NCBI GenBank assembly: GCA_023433505.1
Contig: JAEZCO010000007.1
Span: 140,379-204,378, forward strand
From: Bacillota bacterium
Lineage (GTDB): Bacteria; Bacillota; Clostridia; Acetivibrionales; DTU013
Length of the DNA stretch: 64,000 nucleotides
Reading direction: 5' to 3'
Below are positions 27,428 to 36,278 of this stretch, one piece after another. The first letter of the stretch is position 1. Every line of letters starts with the position of its first letter. The notes beneath the pieces were generated by a model. The model made no database searches, had not been told where the DNA came from, and saw only the letters and a list, made by a program, of their open reading frames with translations. The position numbers and the translations under genes are program-made.

Positions 27428-28390
27428 TTATGTCCCCACCTTCCGCAGCAGCTTCTGTATCACAATATTGGACCCGAACATCATTATAAACAGCACTGTA
27501 GCAATGGCACAGGCATAGCCCATATCAAAACGGACGCCTCCGTAATCCTCCAGATGCTGGGAAATTGTCCATGCCGCATAGTCGGTTGTTACAGCATTTC
27601 CGAAAAGTCCCGTGATAATGCCGCCTACGGTAAAAGAAGCCGTGATGCTCATGACTGCCGCAAAAAGCAGCTGCCCTTTAATGGAAGGAAGGGTTATAAA
27701 CCACAGCTCCTGCCATCTGTTTTTTACACCGTCGATGACTCCGGCTTCATACAGTGCTCTGTCTACACCTTGCAATCCGGCAATAAAAGTAAGAAAGCTG
27801 GCTCCCAGGCTTACCCAAAGTATGATGAAAATAGCAATAGGCATGATGTATGTTTTGTCAGACAGAAAAAGAATGGGCTCATAGGTAATGTTGTACCGCA
27901 GCAGCAAGCTGTTCAGATATCCATATTGGTCACCGCTTAAAATAATGGTCCAGATGAAATATACGTTGGAAATCGCCGGCGCATAAAAACACAGTGTGAT
28001 GAAAGCGCGCATTTTCGGAGGCAATTCGTTGATCAGCCATGCTACGATAAGACATAGAATATATCCGCAAGGCCCTGTGATGACGGCGATGGTTAAAGTG
28101 TTTGTGAGGGCCGTCAAGAACAAATCATCCTGAAAAAAAAGCCGGATGTAGTTGGCCATACCGATAAAACGGGGCGGCTCAATAATATTAAAATAGGTGA
28201 AACTATAATAGATCGCAATAAAAACCGGCAATATGACAAACGCAAAGAAGCACAATGCAAAAGGCAGCATGAACAGATAGCATACCTTATGCTTCCTGAT
28301 GGAATACCAGGTCTCACTGATTCTCATCCGGATGTACTTTTCCATTTTACTTCTCATATTTACAGGATAAACTGCCGCTTCTGCTTTCAT
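27428..28390 (-). CDS. Sugar ABC transporter permease (MalF-like)
   Basis: 320 aa. Membrane segments start at CYLFMLPFALCFFAFVILPVF. The EAA loop appears as LYEAGVIDGVKNRWQELWFITLP. Start ATG 28390 has GGAGGTATTGG upstream. It follows the modular binding protein by 25 bases and is coupled to the next permease. Confidence 0.92.
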   Translation of the reverse strand: MKAEAAVYPVNMRSKMEKYIRMRISETWYSIRKHKVCYLFMLPFALCFFAFVILPVFIAIYYSFTYFNIIEPPRFIGMANYIRLFFQDDLFLTALTNTLTIAVITGPCGYILCLIVAWLINELPPKMRAFITLCFYAPAISNVYFIWTIILSGDQYGYLNSLLLRYNITYEPILFLSDKTYIMPIAIFIILWVSLGASFLTFIAGLQGVDRALYEAGVIDGVKNRWQELWFITLPSIKGQLLFAAVMSITASFTVGGIITGLFGNAVTTDYAAWTISQHLEDYGGVRFDMGYACAIATVLFIMMFGSNIVIQKLLRKVGT

Positions 28391-28415
28391 TCCAATACCT
28401 CCGTTTCTTAATTCT

Positions 28416-31268
28416 TCACTGCCTGTAAGGCGTATTTAAATCAATCCGCAGTTCGTCACATTTTGCTTTTATTTCATCATCGATCTTCGTCATGTAATCC
28501 AGAAGGCTTTCCCTGGGGTTTTTATCATCAATGATTACTTTTTTGATGGCAAAATTAATCTCTCTCTCGGTATAATATCCGCCGGGCAATTCTCTTCTTG
28601 CCTGGCTTACCGCCAGCTGCCGGTTTAATTTTATGAGATCGCTGTTGGACCAGGGCAAGCTCTCAAAAGCTTTGATGCTTGCCGCATTGTAACGCCCTGC
28701 CGGCCCCAGGACCTCTTCAATATTCCTTCCGAAGATGCCTTGAGCTTCCGCACCGGTCCACCACTTCATGAATTCCCAGGCCGCAGCCTTATGCCCGGAC
28801 TGCTCCAGCATGACACAGCCGGACGACGTCAAATAGCCTGTATTATCCACACTGCCGTCTTCCCGCACAACACCGGGTATGGGGCAGAAATCCCACAATC
28901 CCCGTATGTCCGGCGCAGAAATTGCCAGGTAGTTTGCCATGGTATAATCGACAATTCCCATAGGACATTCGCCTGTCCTGAAACGGTTCATAAAGTTTAT
29001 CTCCTGGGGCAGATTATATCCGGTAAAAAAATCCGTGAAAAACTTGAAGGAGTTGTAAGCTTCCTGCGTATCGAGGGCGGTTCTCAAGCTGTCCGTTCTG
29101 TAAAAATCCCCCCCGTATTGCTTTAATAATGTAAAATACATGGTCGGATCCGGCGGGATCCAGACGGTCATATTCTTTTTCAAGGTATCCGGCAGCATGA
29201 CAAGAATGTCATTCCAGTTCAGATGATCCCCGATGGAATATCCCAATTCCTTTTCCAGGATATCCTTCCGGTAGAAAAACATGGGGAAATTCTGTGTTTC
29301 CGGCAAGCCGTACACTTTTCCGTCAAAGCTGTACGGTACCCAGATCTGTGGAACGAAATCCTTTTCCAGTTCTTCAAAACCGGGATATTTGCTCAAGTCA
29401 ACCAATGCATTTCGCAATCCGTAGTTAACAGCTTCCGAGGAGGCCATTTGAAGATAAACGTCAGGTCCCTTGTTGGCAAAGGTTGCCGGCAGCAGTGTAC
29501 CGGGGGCCACCAGCTCCAGGTCCACGTTGATATTGCGCTGGGATGTAAAATAGTTGTCTACCAGCTTCCTCATCACCTGTGCCTGGTCACGGCCGGCCGT
29601 GGTGCCCTGGGCAGCCATCCAGACGGTTATGGTATCCTTTTTGACGTTCTCATCACTCAAATAGTTGTTTTGATTCCGGAAGGAGGACAAAAACATTCTG
29701 ATTTCAAAAACCAGGTTGCTGAAAAAGCCGTTGCCGGCCCTGGGTACCTTTTCCTCCGGTGAGGCCACCACCATATAGTCGACGGACAGCGGCTGATTCA
29801 AGGCGGTGACCATCCACTCGGCAAGCCCGCTCAAATCGTCCTTGAAGCTTTCAAGCCGCCGGGGGATGGTGTCGGCATCCCTTACCATTGCCTTGATTTG
29901 CGTGATGACTCTCTGTATTTCCGAACCTGACTCTCCCGACTCACCGCTGTATTCCGTCAATTCCCCCAGCGCCTTTTCCAGGCTGTCCCGCTGGACATCC
30001 AGATCCTCCAATGCGTCGGGGACGTAGCTTTCCAGATCATAATCCCTGTTTTCGTCGGGCGTTGTTCCTGTCAGCATGGTTATGCGCCGGTAATCCGAAT
30101 TCAGTTTCAAAAGACAGGCGTCCACATCGGAAATGATCTTTGCCATCTGTGTTCCGGTGGCTGCCTCCAGCTTGATTTCATGCTGGCCCTTATCGAAATA
30201 AAACAAATAGGGTTCATGATTGTTATCTGCCAGGGTTGATACTTTCCAGTCCGATGAATAGTCAAATTTGAAATTGCGCGCTTCTTCGAAGGGTATTTTG
30301 CCGTCGATATACAGCTCTCTCACGGAGGAGAAGCCGCTGATGACATTTTGCTGCCAGCGCATCATGATTTTATAAAGTCCAGGCTTGTCGATATTGATTT
30401 TCCAGCTTATCCACTGACCCGGCTTGTTCCAGTTAAGTCCGTTGATGATGTTCAGCTTGTGATTTACCGGCGAACTGGGCATTGTAGCGGTAGAAGTCCT
30501 GTCCTCATACGGCGAAAGCCCGGAGGAGGATTTTTCAAAGGGCTGTTCTGCTTGCATATACAAGGGCTCGGCCTGTACCGCCTCCATACTTTTATACTGC
30601 GCGATATATGTTTTATAATCGGAAATTTTTTCGGCTCCAAACAGCCGGATACCTGCAACGGCCATACTGTCCTTGATGGATTCAAGCCGGAGGGTATGCC
30701 TGCCTTTTGAAAAATAAAACACATAGGGTTCGTTGATAAAGCCCTGATAGTCCTGCAAAACCTGATGATACCAGCCTGCTGCCTCTACCTGTCCGGGCTG
30801 TATATCGTCCCCGCTTTTATTCCGTGAGATGGGGCCGGCATCAACGTAATGACGCTGAAATACGATGCTTTGGGCTTCAAGGAAAGGGACCTTCCCGTCG
30901 ATGGATAATAATTTTTGTATTTCGGTACTGCGCCCTTCAAGAGGATAATATTCAACTTCAATTTGGTATGCGCCGTCGTTTTCTACATCAAACTTCCAGG
31001 TGTCGGAACCGGTTTCTCCCGTTAGCAATACCTCTCCGGCATTCCCCTTATAATTTTTGACAAGAGAGGATTGTTCGCCTGTTTTTATGAGCTGATCATT
31101 ATTAATCGTTACCTCATGGCTTGCAGCGTCCTTACTTACATTAAGCGAATATTCCCTGTAGGAGACAGGCATGGGCTCTCCGTCATATTTTGCTACGCTT
31201 CCATAGACACCTAATGGAAATAAGAGTATACACATGAAAATCATACATGAATACATTTTTTTATACAT
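28416..31268 (-). CDS. Large solute-binding protein with tandem N-terminal carbohydrate-binding-like modules
   Basis: 950 aa, about twice a normal family 1 binding protein. After a signal peptide (about 1-25, no lipobox Cys seen) come two related modules at about 45-230 and 245-400. Each has a GKVPF-EA or GKIPFEEA strand followed by an EPYVFYFSKGRH or EPYLFYFDKGQH motif, indicating an internal duplication. A helical segment (about 410-520) leads into the binding-protein fold (about 540-950; TITVWMAAQGTTAG, AAWEFMKWWTG). ATG 31268 has AAGGAG 12 bases upstream. The modules probably hold glycan at the wall or membrane while the C-terminal domain delivers fragments to the permeases. Confidence 0.85.
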   Translation of the reverse strand: MYKKMYSCMIFMCILLFPLGVYGSVAKYDGEPMPVSYREYSLNVSKDAASHEVTINNDQLIKTGEQSSLVKNYKGNAGEVLLTGETGSDTWKFDVENDGAYQIEVEYYPLEGRSTEIQKLLSIDGKVPFLEAQSIVFQRHYVDAGPISRNKSGDDIQPGQVEAAGWYHQVLQDYQGFINEPYVFYFSKGRHTLRLESIKDSMAVAGIRLFGAEKISDYKTYIAQYKSMEAVQAEPLYMQAEQPFEKSSSGLSPYEDRTSTATMPSSPVNHKLNIINGLNWNKPGQWISWKINIDKPGLYKIMMRWQQNVISGFSSVRELYIDGKIPFEEARNFKFDYSSDWKVSTLADNNHEPYLFYFDKGQHEIKLEAATGTQMAKIISDVDACLLKLNSDYRRITMLTGTTPDENRDYDLESYVPDALEDLDVQRDSLEKALGELTEYSGESGESGSEIQRVITQIKAMVRDADTIPRRLESFKDDLSGLAEWMVTALNQPLSVDYMVVASPEEKVPRAGNGFFSNLVFEIRMFLSSFRNQNNYLSDENVKKDTITVWMAAQGTTAGRDQAQVMRKLVDNYFTSQRNINVDLELVAPGTLLPATFANKGPDVYLQMASSEAVNYGLRNALVDLSKYPGFEELEKDFVPQIWVPYSFDGKVYGLPETQNFPMFFYRKDILEKELGYSIGDHLNWNDILVMLPDTLKKNMTVWIPPDPTMYFTLLKQYGGDFYRTDSLRTALDTQEAYNSFKFFTDFFTGYNLPQEINFMNRFRTGECPMGIVDYTMANYLAISAPDIRGLWDFCPIPGVVREDGSVDNTGYLTSSGCVMLEQSGHKAAAWEFMKWWTGAEAQGIFGRNIEEVLGPAGRYNAASIKAFESLPWSNSDLIKLNRQLAVSQARRELPGGYYTEREINFAIKKVIIDDKNPRESLLDYMTKIDDEIKAKCDELRIDLNTPYRQ

Positions 31269-31790
31269 AAATTCTACAACTCCTTTTCCCCAAGGTTCAC
31301 TGCCGCTTTTTCCGTACATGTCAAAGATACCGCTGATATTCCCCCTTTGGTTGTGCTCTGTGATTTGTATGCTCAGGCATGGATAACCTTCTCTCTGTAA
31401 AAAAATTAAAATATATGAATTTTCAATATTTAAAAGTCCTGCTCAGGGCAGCATTATAGTAAGCCCGATTTCTCGGGCTGCCAGGCAAACGCCTTCGCTC
31501 AATCCATAATTTACATAAAATTGATATTACTCGCACTGTTCAAGCTGCTATGATTGTTAAGCTCCAATGAATTCCCGGTCTTATTACCGTTTTTATTATT
31601 ATACTGCTTTTTGAATAGAAATACATTGCATAATTAGTAAGTATGATTGTACTTTTGTAATCTATTCTGCCTGGACAACCCCTTTTAATGCTTTCGGCCG
31701 AAGGATGAAAACTTCCGACTCAAACAATTTATGTACAAGCTTGATATTCTTGCCATAAATATTACTTTTATATGAGTTTATCCATTATTG
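31269..31790 (-). promoter_or_regulatory. Leader and promoter region of the transport cluster
   Basis: 522 bases without a gene. On the minus strand TATAAT (31598-31603) has no clear -35 box, suggesting an activated promoter and a leader of about 320 nt. A 7-bp hairpin AGCCCGA/TCGGGCT (31462-31479) lies in the leader without a U-tract. No known riboswitch was recognised. Confidence 0.4.
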
Positions 31791-33935
31791 TCATTTCGTA
31801 GCTGTAACAGGCGCCGGGGTGCCGCCTGGGACATTTGCGGCTTCCGGCCACGGGAAGGTGGACCGCAAACCGATACGTGACCGGTCAATGTTAACAAATC
31901 CCATTGCCAGAGCCGGCGAGCCTGTCTTCAAGGTAAAATTATTCTTTGCAGGGTCGGCAAATAACGGATCCCGGTCTGTCACCGAATTCTGATCAAACCG
32001 ATTGTTCCATAACGTCCTCCAATTTGTCCAGGTCCCGTCACCCGGCAGCGCATTGTCGGAGATGTCGCCATATTGATAGGTTCCGCCGCCCGGGAAGTAG
32101 AACAGATTATTATCCGAAGCGGTAAAGGTGCCCGGATCCCACGGGCCGTCCCAGCTCCAGATGAGATAGAAATAATGTGTACCGGGCATATAGTAAATAT
32201 TGTGCGTTAACGTTATATCTTCCACAGGATATTCATCCGGCTGGTCCAGGTCATAGCAGAGGGTACCGACAGAGGTGCCTGCTACAAGGTCTGGGCTGTC
32301 CTGATAGACAATATTGTTATCGATCACATTATGCCGGCCTTTTGCCATGATAGCATACATATCGCTGCCGCTTCTGATGTTATGGATGATATTGTTGGAT
32401 ACCGTATAATTGCATGAGGAATCATCCAGATATATGCCCGTAATCCCAAGATTCTCCGACGTATTGTTCCCGCAATCGCGGATCAGATTATTGCTGATTA
32501 CGTTATTGACACCGCTCACCCTATAAATGTGTATGGGTGCAATATCGCTGCCTTCTTTCACACAATTGGCTATTTCATTGAATTCTACCCGGTTATTGTT
32601 GTGACGCCCGCTTTCCGCATCGTAACCGCGGACTGCAAAATTAACCGACCCGTCGATTTTGTTATTGGTAAAATCAACATACTGGTTGTTATAGTTCGTA
32701 AATGCACTTGAATAGCTGTTTACAATTCCGGTATTCTGTATCAGGTTATTATCTATTTTTATATGGTTACAGTCACTGTAAATCATGTTTATTCCATATA
32801 AGCCCGTATTTTTAAACCAGTTGTCCGTAATGGAACAATCCGTCGTCGTCGTATTTTCACCTTTCATAAAAATTGCATTGGTCCCCGCATTAAGCAGTTT
32901 TGATTTTGTAATGACAATGTTTTCAGCATCCTTTATTGCAAACAAGGCGTCCCTGGAGAAATAAATGCTGCCTTCAAAAACCGGAAGCTTGCTTTTGCAA
33001 TCGGTCCCTTCCACCTCCAGGCCCGTAAAGGTGATGTCATGAACCTTATGCTTTGAGCCTGTGCCCGACAATTTAAATATTGACAGGGTTTTTGCGGCGA
33101 TGATTTCCTGATCTTCAACGGGCGTTTTTCTTGGAAAGTAATAAAGCCAGCCTTCCGTATGGTCAAGAAAAAATTCACCCGGCTGGTCCAGGAACTCCTT
33201 TGCACCCTGGACATAAAACTTCGTCCCCACGTCCAGCTTCAGCCAGTCATCACAGGAATCGCTCAGAGAAATCTCCTTGCTGTTCCAGTTAATGGCTGTA
33301 ATCGGAAAGGTTTGGGCATAAGTTTCCGCCATCACCGCGTGGAGCTGGGCAGGCGTCTTCGTAAAGTCGAAGGCCGGCAAATCGTCCGGATTAAATTTGA
33401 GCTGCCTCTGAGGATTTTTGCCTGTACCTGCCGACTGCAAATAACCTCCTTCATTGGGAAAGCGGGACATCACACCCGGAGTTCCATTTTCAAACAACCG
33501 GTTAAAGGTCCAGGTGGTCCCCACCTTGACCTTGTATATATTTCCGGAATCCGGAATCCAGCCTGTCAGAGGCTGTCCGCCTATAATCCTTGGCATCGGA
33601 TCTCCAGGATAGCCTGCATAATAAATTTTATACCCATTGGTCCCTGAGTCTTCCGGTCCGAAATCGACGGATGAGTCCAGATAATATTTTCCGCCCCGGA
33701 TGTATACATAGATGTCACCGGTCATCTCCTGATTGACAGTCCTTACAGCATCACGCGCCTTCGGGATGGTCTTCCACGGCCGTTTTATACTTCCGTTACC
33801 GGTTGTGTCGTCACCGGAGGTAGATACATAATATTTCGCCTGGATGCCTTCCGATTCTTTCGGATAGTACATCGCCACGAATCCTGCCATTGCCACAAAT
33901 ACAACTGCAATAATTGCGATTCTCCGTTTCCACAT
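31791..33935 (-). CDS. Beta-helix glycosidase-like protein, short form
   Basis: 714 aa, very similar along its length to residues 30-715 of the protein at 5623-8397, sharing SAFTNYNNQYV, TDNWFKNTGLYGINMI and WSWDGPWDPGTFTAS-type segments. An N-terminal hydrophobic stretch (IAIIAVVFVAMAGFVAMYY) lacks an obvious cleavage site and may be a membrane anchor. The protein ends just after the beta-helix with a short PGGTPAPVTATK tail, so linker and C-terminal domain are missing. ATG 33935 has GGAAGGAG. It follows the GH31 gene closely and precedes the transport cluster. Probably a GH141-like enzyme; substrate unknown. Confidence 0.78.
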   Translation of the reverse strand: MWKRRIAIIAVVFVAMAGFVAMYYPKESEGIQAKYYVSTSGDDTTGNGSIKRPWKTIPKARDAVRTVNQEMTGDIYVYIRGGKYYLDSSVDFGPEDSGTNGYKIYYAGYPGDPMPRIIGGQPLTGWIPDSGNIYKVKVGTTWTFNRLFENGTPGVMSRFPNEGGYLQSAGTGKNPQRQLKFNPDDLPAFDFTKTPAQLHAVMAETYAQTFPITAINWNSKEISLSDSCDDWLKLDVGTKFYVQGAKEFLDQPGEFFLDHTEGWLYYFPRKTPVEDQEIIAAKTLSIFKLSGTGSKHKVHDITFTGLEVEGTDCKSKLPVFEGSIYFSRDALFAIKDAENIVITKSKLLNAGTNAIFMKGENTTTTDCSITDNWFKNTGLYGINMIYSDCNHIKIDNNLIQNTGIVNSYSSAFTNYNNQYVDFTNNKIDGSVNFAVRGYDAESGRHNNNRVEFNEIANCVKEGSDIAPIHIYRVSGVNNVISNNLIRDCGNNTSENLGITGIYLDDSSCNYTVSNNIIHNIRSGSDMYAIMAKGRHNVIDNNIVYQDSPDLVAGTSVGTLCYDLDQPDEYPVEDITLTHNIYYMPGTHYFYLIWSWDGPWDPGTFTASDNNLFYFPGGGTYQYGDISDNALPGDGTWTNWRTLWNNRFDQNSVTDRDPLFADPAKNNFTLKTGSPALAMGFVNIDRSRIGLRSTFPWPEAANVPGGTPAPVTATK

Positions 33936-34008
33936 GAGCTTGCTCCTTCCTTTACTGTAGGATAGCTGGAACAACCGGAATCCTTGACCATTTCAAGACA
34001 TAGTTGCA

Positions 34009-36177
34009 TTATCCTTCTGCGCCGTTTATTATAACCTTTTCCCATTCTCCTCCGTGTATTCTGACAGTGTATTTCCTTGCGGCGGCCATTCCTTCAAAGC
34101 TGCCGGTCCTCGGACCAATATCGACCGTAAGGGTGCCGCTTTCCGTCTTTACTTTGATTGCGGTACTTGTAAAACCGCCCTTTTCATATTCAAAGCTTAT
34201 CCCGTCGTCTTCATAGAGTGCAAACGTGCTTTCACCGCCCGGAAAAACATGCAGTTCCAGGGTTTCCGGCTGTTTTTCCCCCAGCCATGCCACCTCCGGA
34301 CTCATTGGAAGGATGGCGCCCCTTCTTACAAACAATGCACCGCCTTTTCCCGCCGGCGGCCGATACCGGATATGCTGTTTTCCTTCATATGCTTCCCCGC
34401 TCCAATAATCTATCCAGGACCCTTCCGGGAGATAAATATCCTCGGTGAAAGCACCTGCCAGAAGCCAATCTCCAAGCATATACTGATGTGTCAGATTCTC
34501 TGCCTCAGGGTCATCCGGAAACATCAACGGCATGGCTCTCAAGATCGGCATACCGGTTTGATAACCGATATGAGCATAGGAGTATATATATGGGACCAGC
34601 TTGTAATGGAGCTTTGCATATTCGAGAAATACCTGTTTGAGCTCTTCTCCCAGCCACCAGGGGTGATCGATATAGGCCCAGCTGTTTACCTGGCTCCATG
34701 GCTGAAGGAAACCGAAATGAATACCCTCCGGCGTGTGAACATCCATATCGCAGGTCACATTCATATGCCCGTACAGGCCATATTGCAAAAGTCCCATTAC
34801 GGCCGTGTCCCTTCCGCCGCAGTCACAAGTCCATGCAGGCGCCCAACGCTGGATTCCGGTATACCCTGTACCCACAAAATGCATAGGACGTTCGTTAGTA
34901 TACTCCCTGTATCCCTTATGGACCTGCTTCGCCAGTACGGTGATCATCAGATTATGGGCTTCCTCGTCGGTCATCCCGTTTGCATAGAAACGGTCGGGAT
35001 GATCATTTACAACATAGGCAGGGTCCTGTTTAAATATCCGGACGCCGCTGTCGATAAACTTTTTAAGATGCTCAAACCAGGGTTCACCCTTCTTTGTCAG
35101 CTTATCGAGACGAATCGGCTCGTGCACCCGGGTATCAAAGTCCAGTGACCCAAAGCCGAAAGGCTTTTGAAGCTTTCCGGCTTTGCCGTCCCCCGCTGTT
35201 TCTTTAAGACTAGCCTGGCGCTCTTCTTCCTCAAACACATCATAGTCGCAGCACAGCCACAAGCTGAGGTTGAAACCATACCGCCTCAATGCTCCGATAA
35301 AATTAACGTCCTGGAATTCCCTGCGGTTTTCTGACCAGGTGGGCATATAAAATCTTTCGTAGCTCCAGTCTCTTTTTGTGGAGCAATCATAGTGGACAGA
35401 CATCCATCCCGGTTCCAGACCCAGCATGTCGCAAGGGATCCCCTCCTGCCGGAAGGTGCGCGCATCGTTCAATACGTCAAATTGCGACTGTTTTTCATTG
35501 CATATAAACATGAGGCCATATCCATAAAGCGGCATCAGAGAAGGTCTTCCGGTAATTTGGGTGAAGCTGTCCAGTATTCCTGCATAATTTCCCGCCATCA
35601 GGTAAAAGTCGAGGTCTCCCTTTTCGCTCCAGATGTTCATAAACTCCGGATGGTTTTTGCCTATATCAAAATAGCTGTCAAAGGTGGTGTTGAAGTACAG
35701 CCCCCATCCGCAGCTGCTCATGATGAAGGGAACCGGGCCATAGCTTTCGCCATAGGCGACATGATTCCTGAATGTGCTGCCCCGAAGCTGGATACTGTCT
35801 GTTTTCCGGTATCCGAGGCCGTAAAACTTCTCTTCCCGCGACAGGGCAAATGAAGCGCCGACGCCGGTTTCATCGCAGTGTGAAAACGGTTTCATACAGT
35901 TCATTAAAATACCCTTGGTTTTATCATAAAGCATTGCCGTCCCGTCTTTTTTATTGAGTACCAGAATCGCAGACCCGGTTTTTATTTCTACCGCAGCTTT
36001 ACTTTCCGAAAGCTCATATTGCACCGGTCCCCAATCCATCCTGACAATCCCGTACCGTTCTGTCACCGACGGGTGAAATATTCCGTCTCTATTTATTCTT
36101 ATCCTGAAGATATTCTCTGTTACGGCATCAAACCGCGCGACATCGCCGGTTGATAAATGAATCAGATTTGCGTCCAC
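34009..36177 (-). CDS. Glycoside hydrolase family 31 enzyme
   Basis: 722 aa cytoplasmic protein without signal peptide. A beta-sandwich N-terminus is followed by the GH31 barrel with YGYGLMFICNEKQSQ and GLEPGWMS, a probable nucleophile Asp in RIFKQDPAYVV, and an acid/base candidate in WTCDCGGRD. The RRGAILPMSP segment and C-terminal DUF5110-like beta domain (FALYEDDGISFEYEKGGF) are typical. The catalytic motifs differ from alpha-glucosidases (KQD in place of WxDMNE), so specificity may be unusual. Start is GTG 36177 behind AAAGGAGAG. A complete cre-like site lies within the gene. It likely trims imported alpha-linked oligosaccharides. Confidence 0.88.
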   Translation of the reverse strand: MDANLIHLSTGDVARFDAVTENIFRIRINRDGIFHPSVTERYGIVRMDWGPVQYELSESKAAVEIKTGSAILVLNKKDGTAMLYDKTKGILMNCMKPFSHCDETGVGASFALSREEKFYGLGYRKTDSIQLRGSTFRNHVAYGESYGPVPFIMSSCGWGLYFNTTFDSYFDIGKNHPEFMNIWSEKGDLDFYLMAGNYAGILDSFTQITGRPSLMPLYGYGLMFICNEKQSQFDVLNDARTFRQEGIPCDMLGLEPGWMSVHYDCSTKRDWSYERFYMPTWSENRREFQDVNFIGALRRYGFNLSLWLCCDYDVFEEEERQASLKETAGDGKAGKLQKPFGFGSLDFDTRVHEPIRLDKLTKKGEPWFEHLKKFIDSGVRIFKQDPAYVVNDHPDRFYANGMTDEEAHNLMITVLAKQVHKGYREYTNERPMHFVGTGYTGIQRWAPAWTCDCGGRDTAVMGLLQYGLYGHMNVTCDMDVHTPEGIHFGFLQPWSQVNSWAYIDHPWWLGEELKQVFLEYAKLHYKLVPYIYSYAHIGYQTGMPILRAMPLMFPDDPEAENLTHQYMLGDWLLAGAFTEDIYLPEGSWIDYWSGEAYEGKQHIRYRPPAGKGGALFVRRGAILPMSPEVAWLGEKQPETLELHVFPGGESTFALYEDDGISFEYEKGGFTSTAIKVKTESGTLTVDIGPRTGSFEGMAAARKYTVRIHGGEWEKVIINGAEG
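35881..35894. promoter_or_regulatory. Intragenic cre-like site in the GH31 gene
   Basis: TGAAAACGGTTTCA (TGAAACCGTTTTCA on the minus strand) fits the 14-base CcpA consensus TGWNANCGNTNWCA at every position. It lies about 285 bases inside the gene, where it could act as a roadblock for catabolite repression. Chance occurrence cannot be excluded. Confidence 0.35.
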
Positions 36178-36243
36178 TCTTTGGCAACTCTCCTTTGGTT
36201 AACCATAGTAAAAATATCATACATCTTTTTTGGGACAAAAACA

Positions 36244-36272
36244 TTGACTCCAGTGTCATTTTTTTGCATAAT
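36244..36272 (+). promoter_or_regulatory. Promoter of the cupin-AraC gene, apparently leaderless
   Basis: TTGACT (36244-36249) and CATAAT (36267-36272) are 17 bases apart. The ATG begins seven bases after the -10 box, where transcription itself should start, and no Shine-Dalgarno is present. The 14-base dyad TGACTCCAGTGTCA (36245-36258) overlaps the -35 box and may be an autoregulatory site. Confidence 0.55.
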
Positions 36273-36278
36273 TAAGAC

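Noticed and set aside
34054..35148. Long plus-strand open frame of 364 codons opposite GH31
   Set aside because: It is the antisense of a well-supported GH31 gene, with no ribosome site and no recognisable motif.
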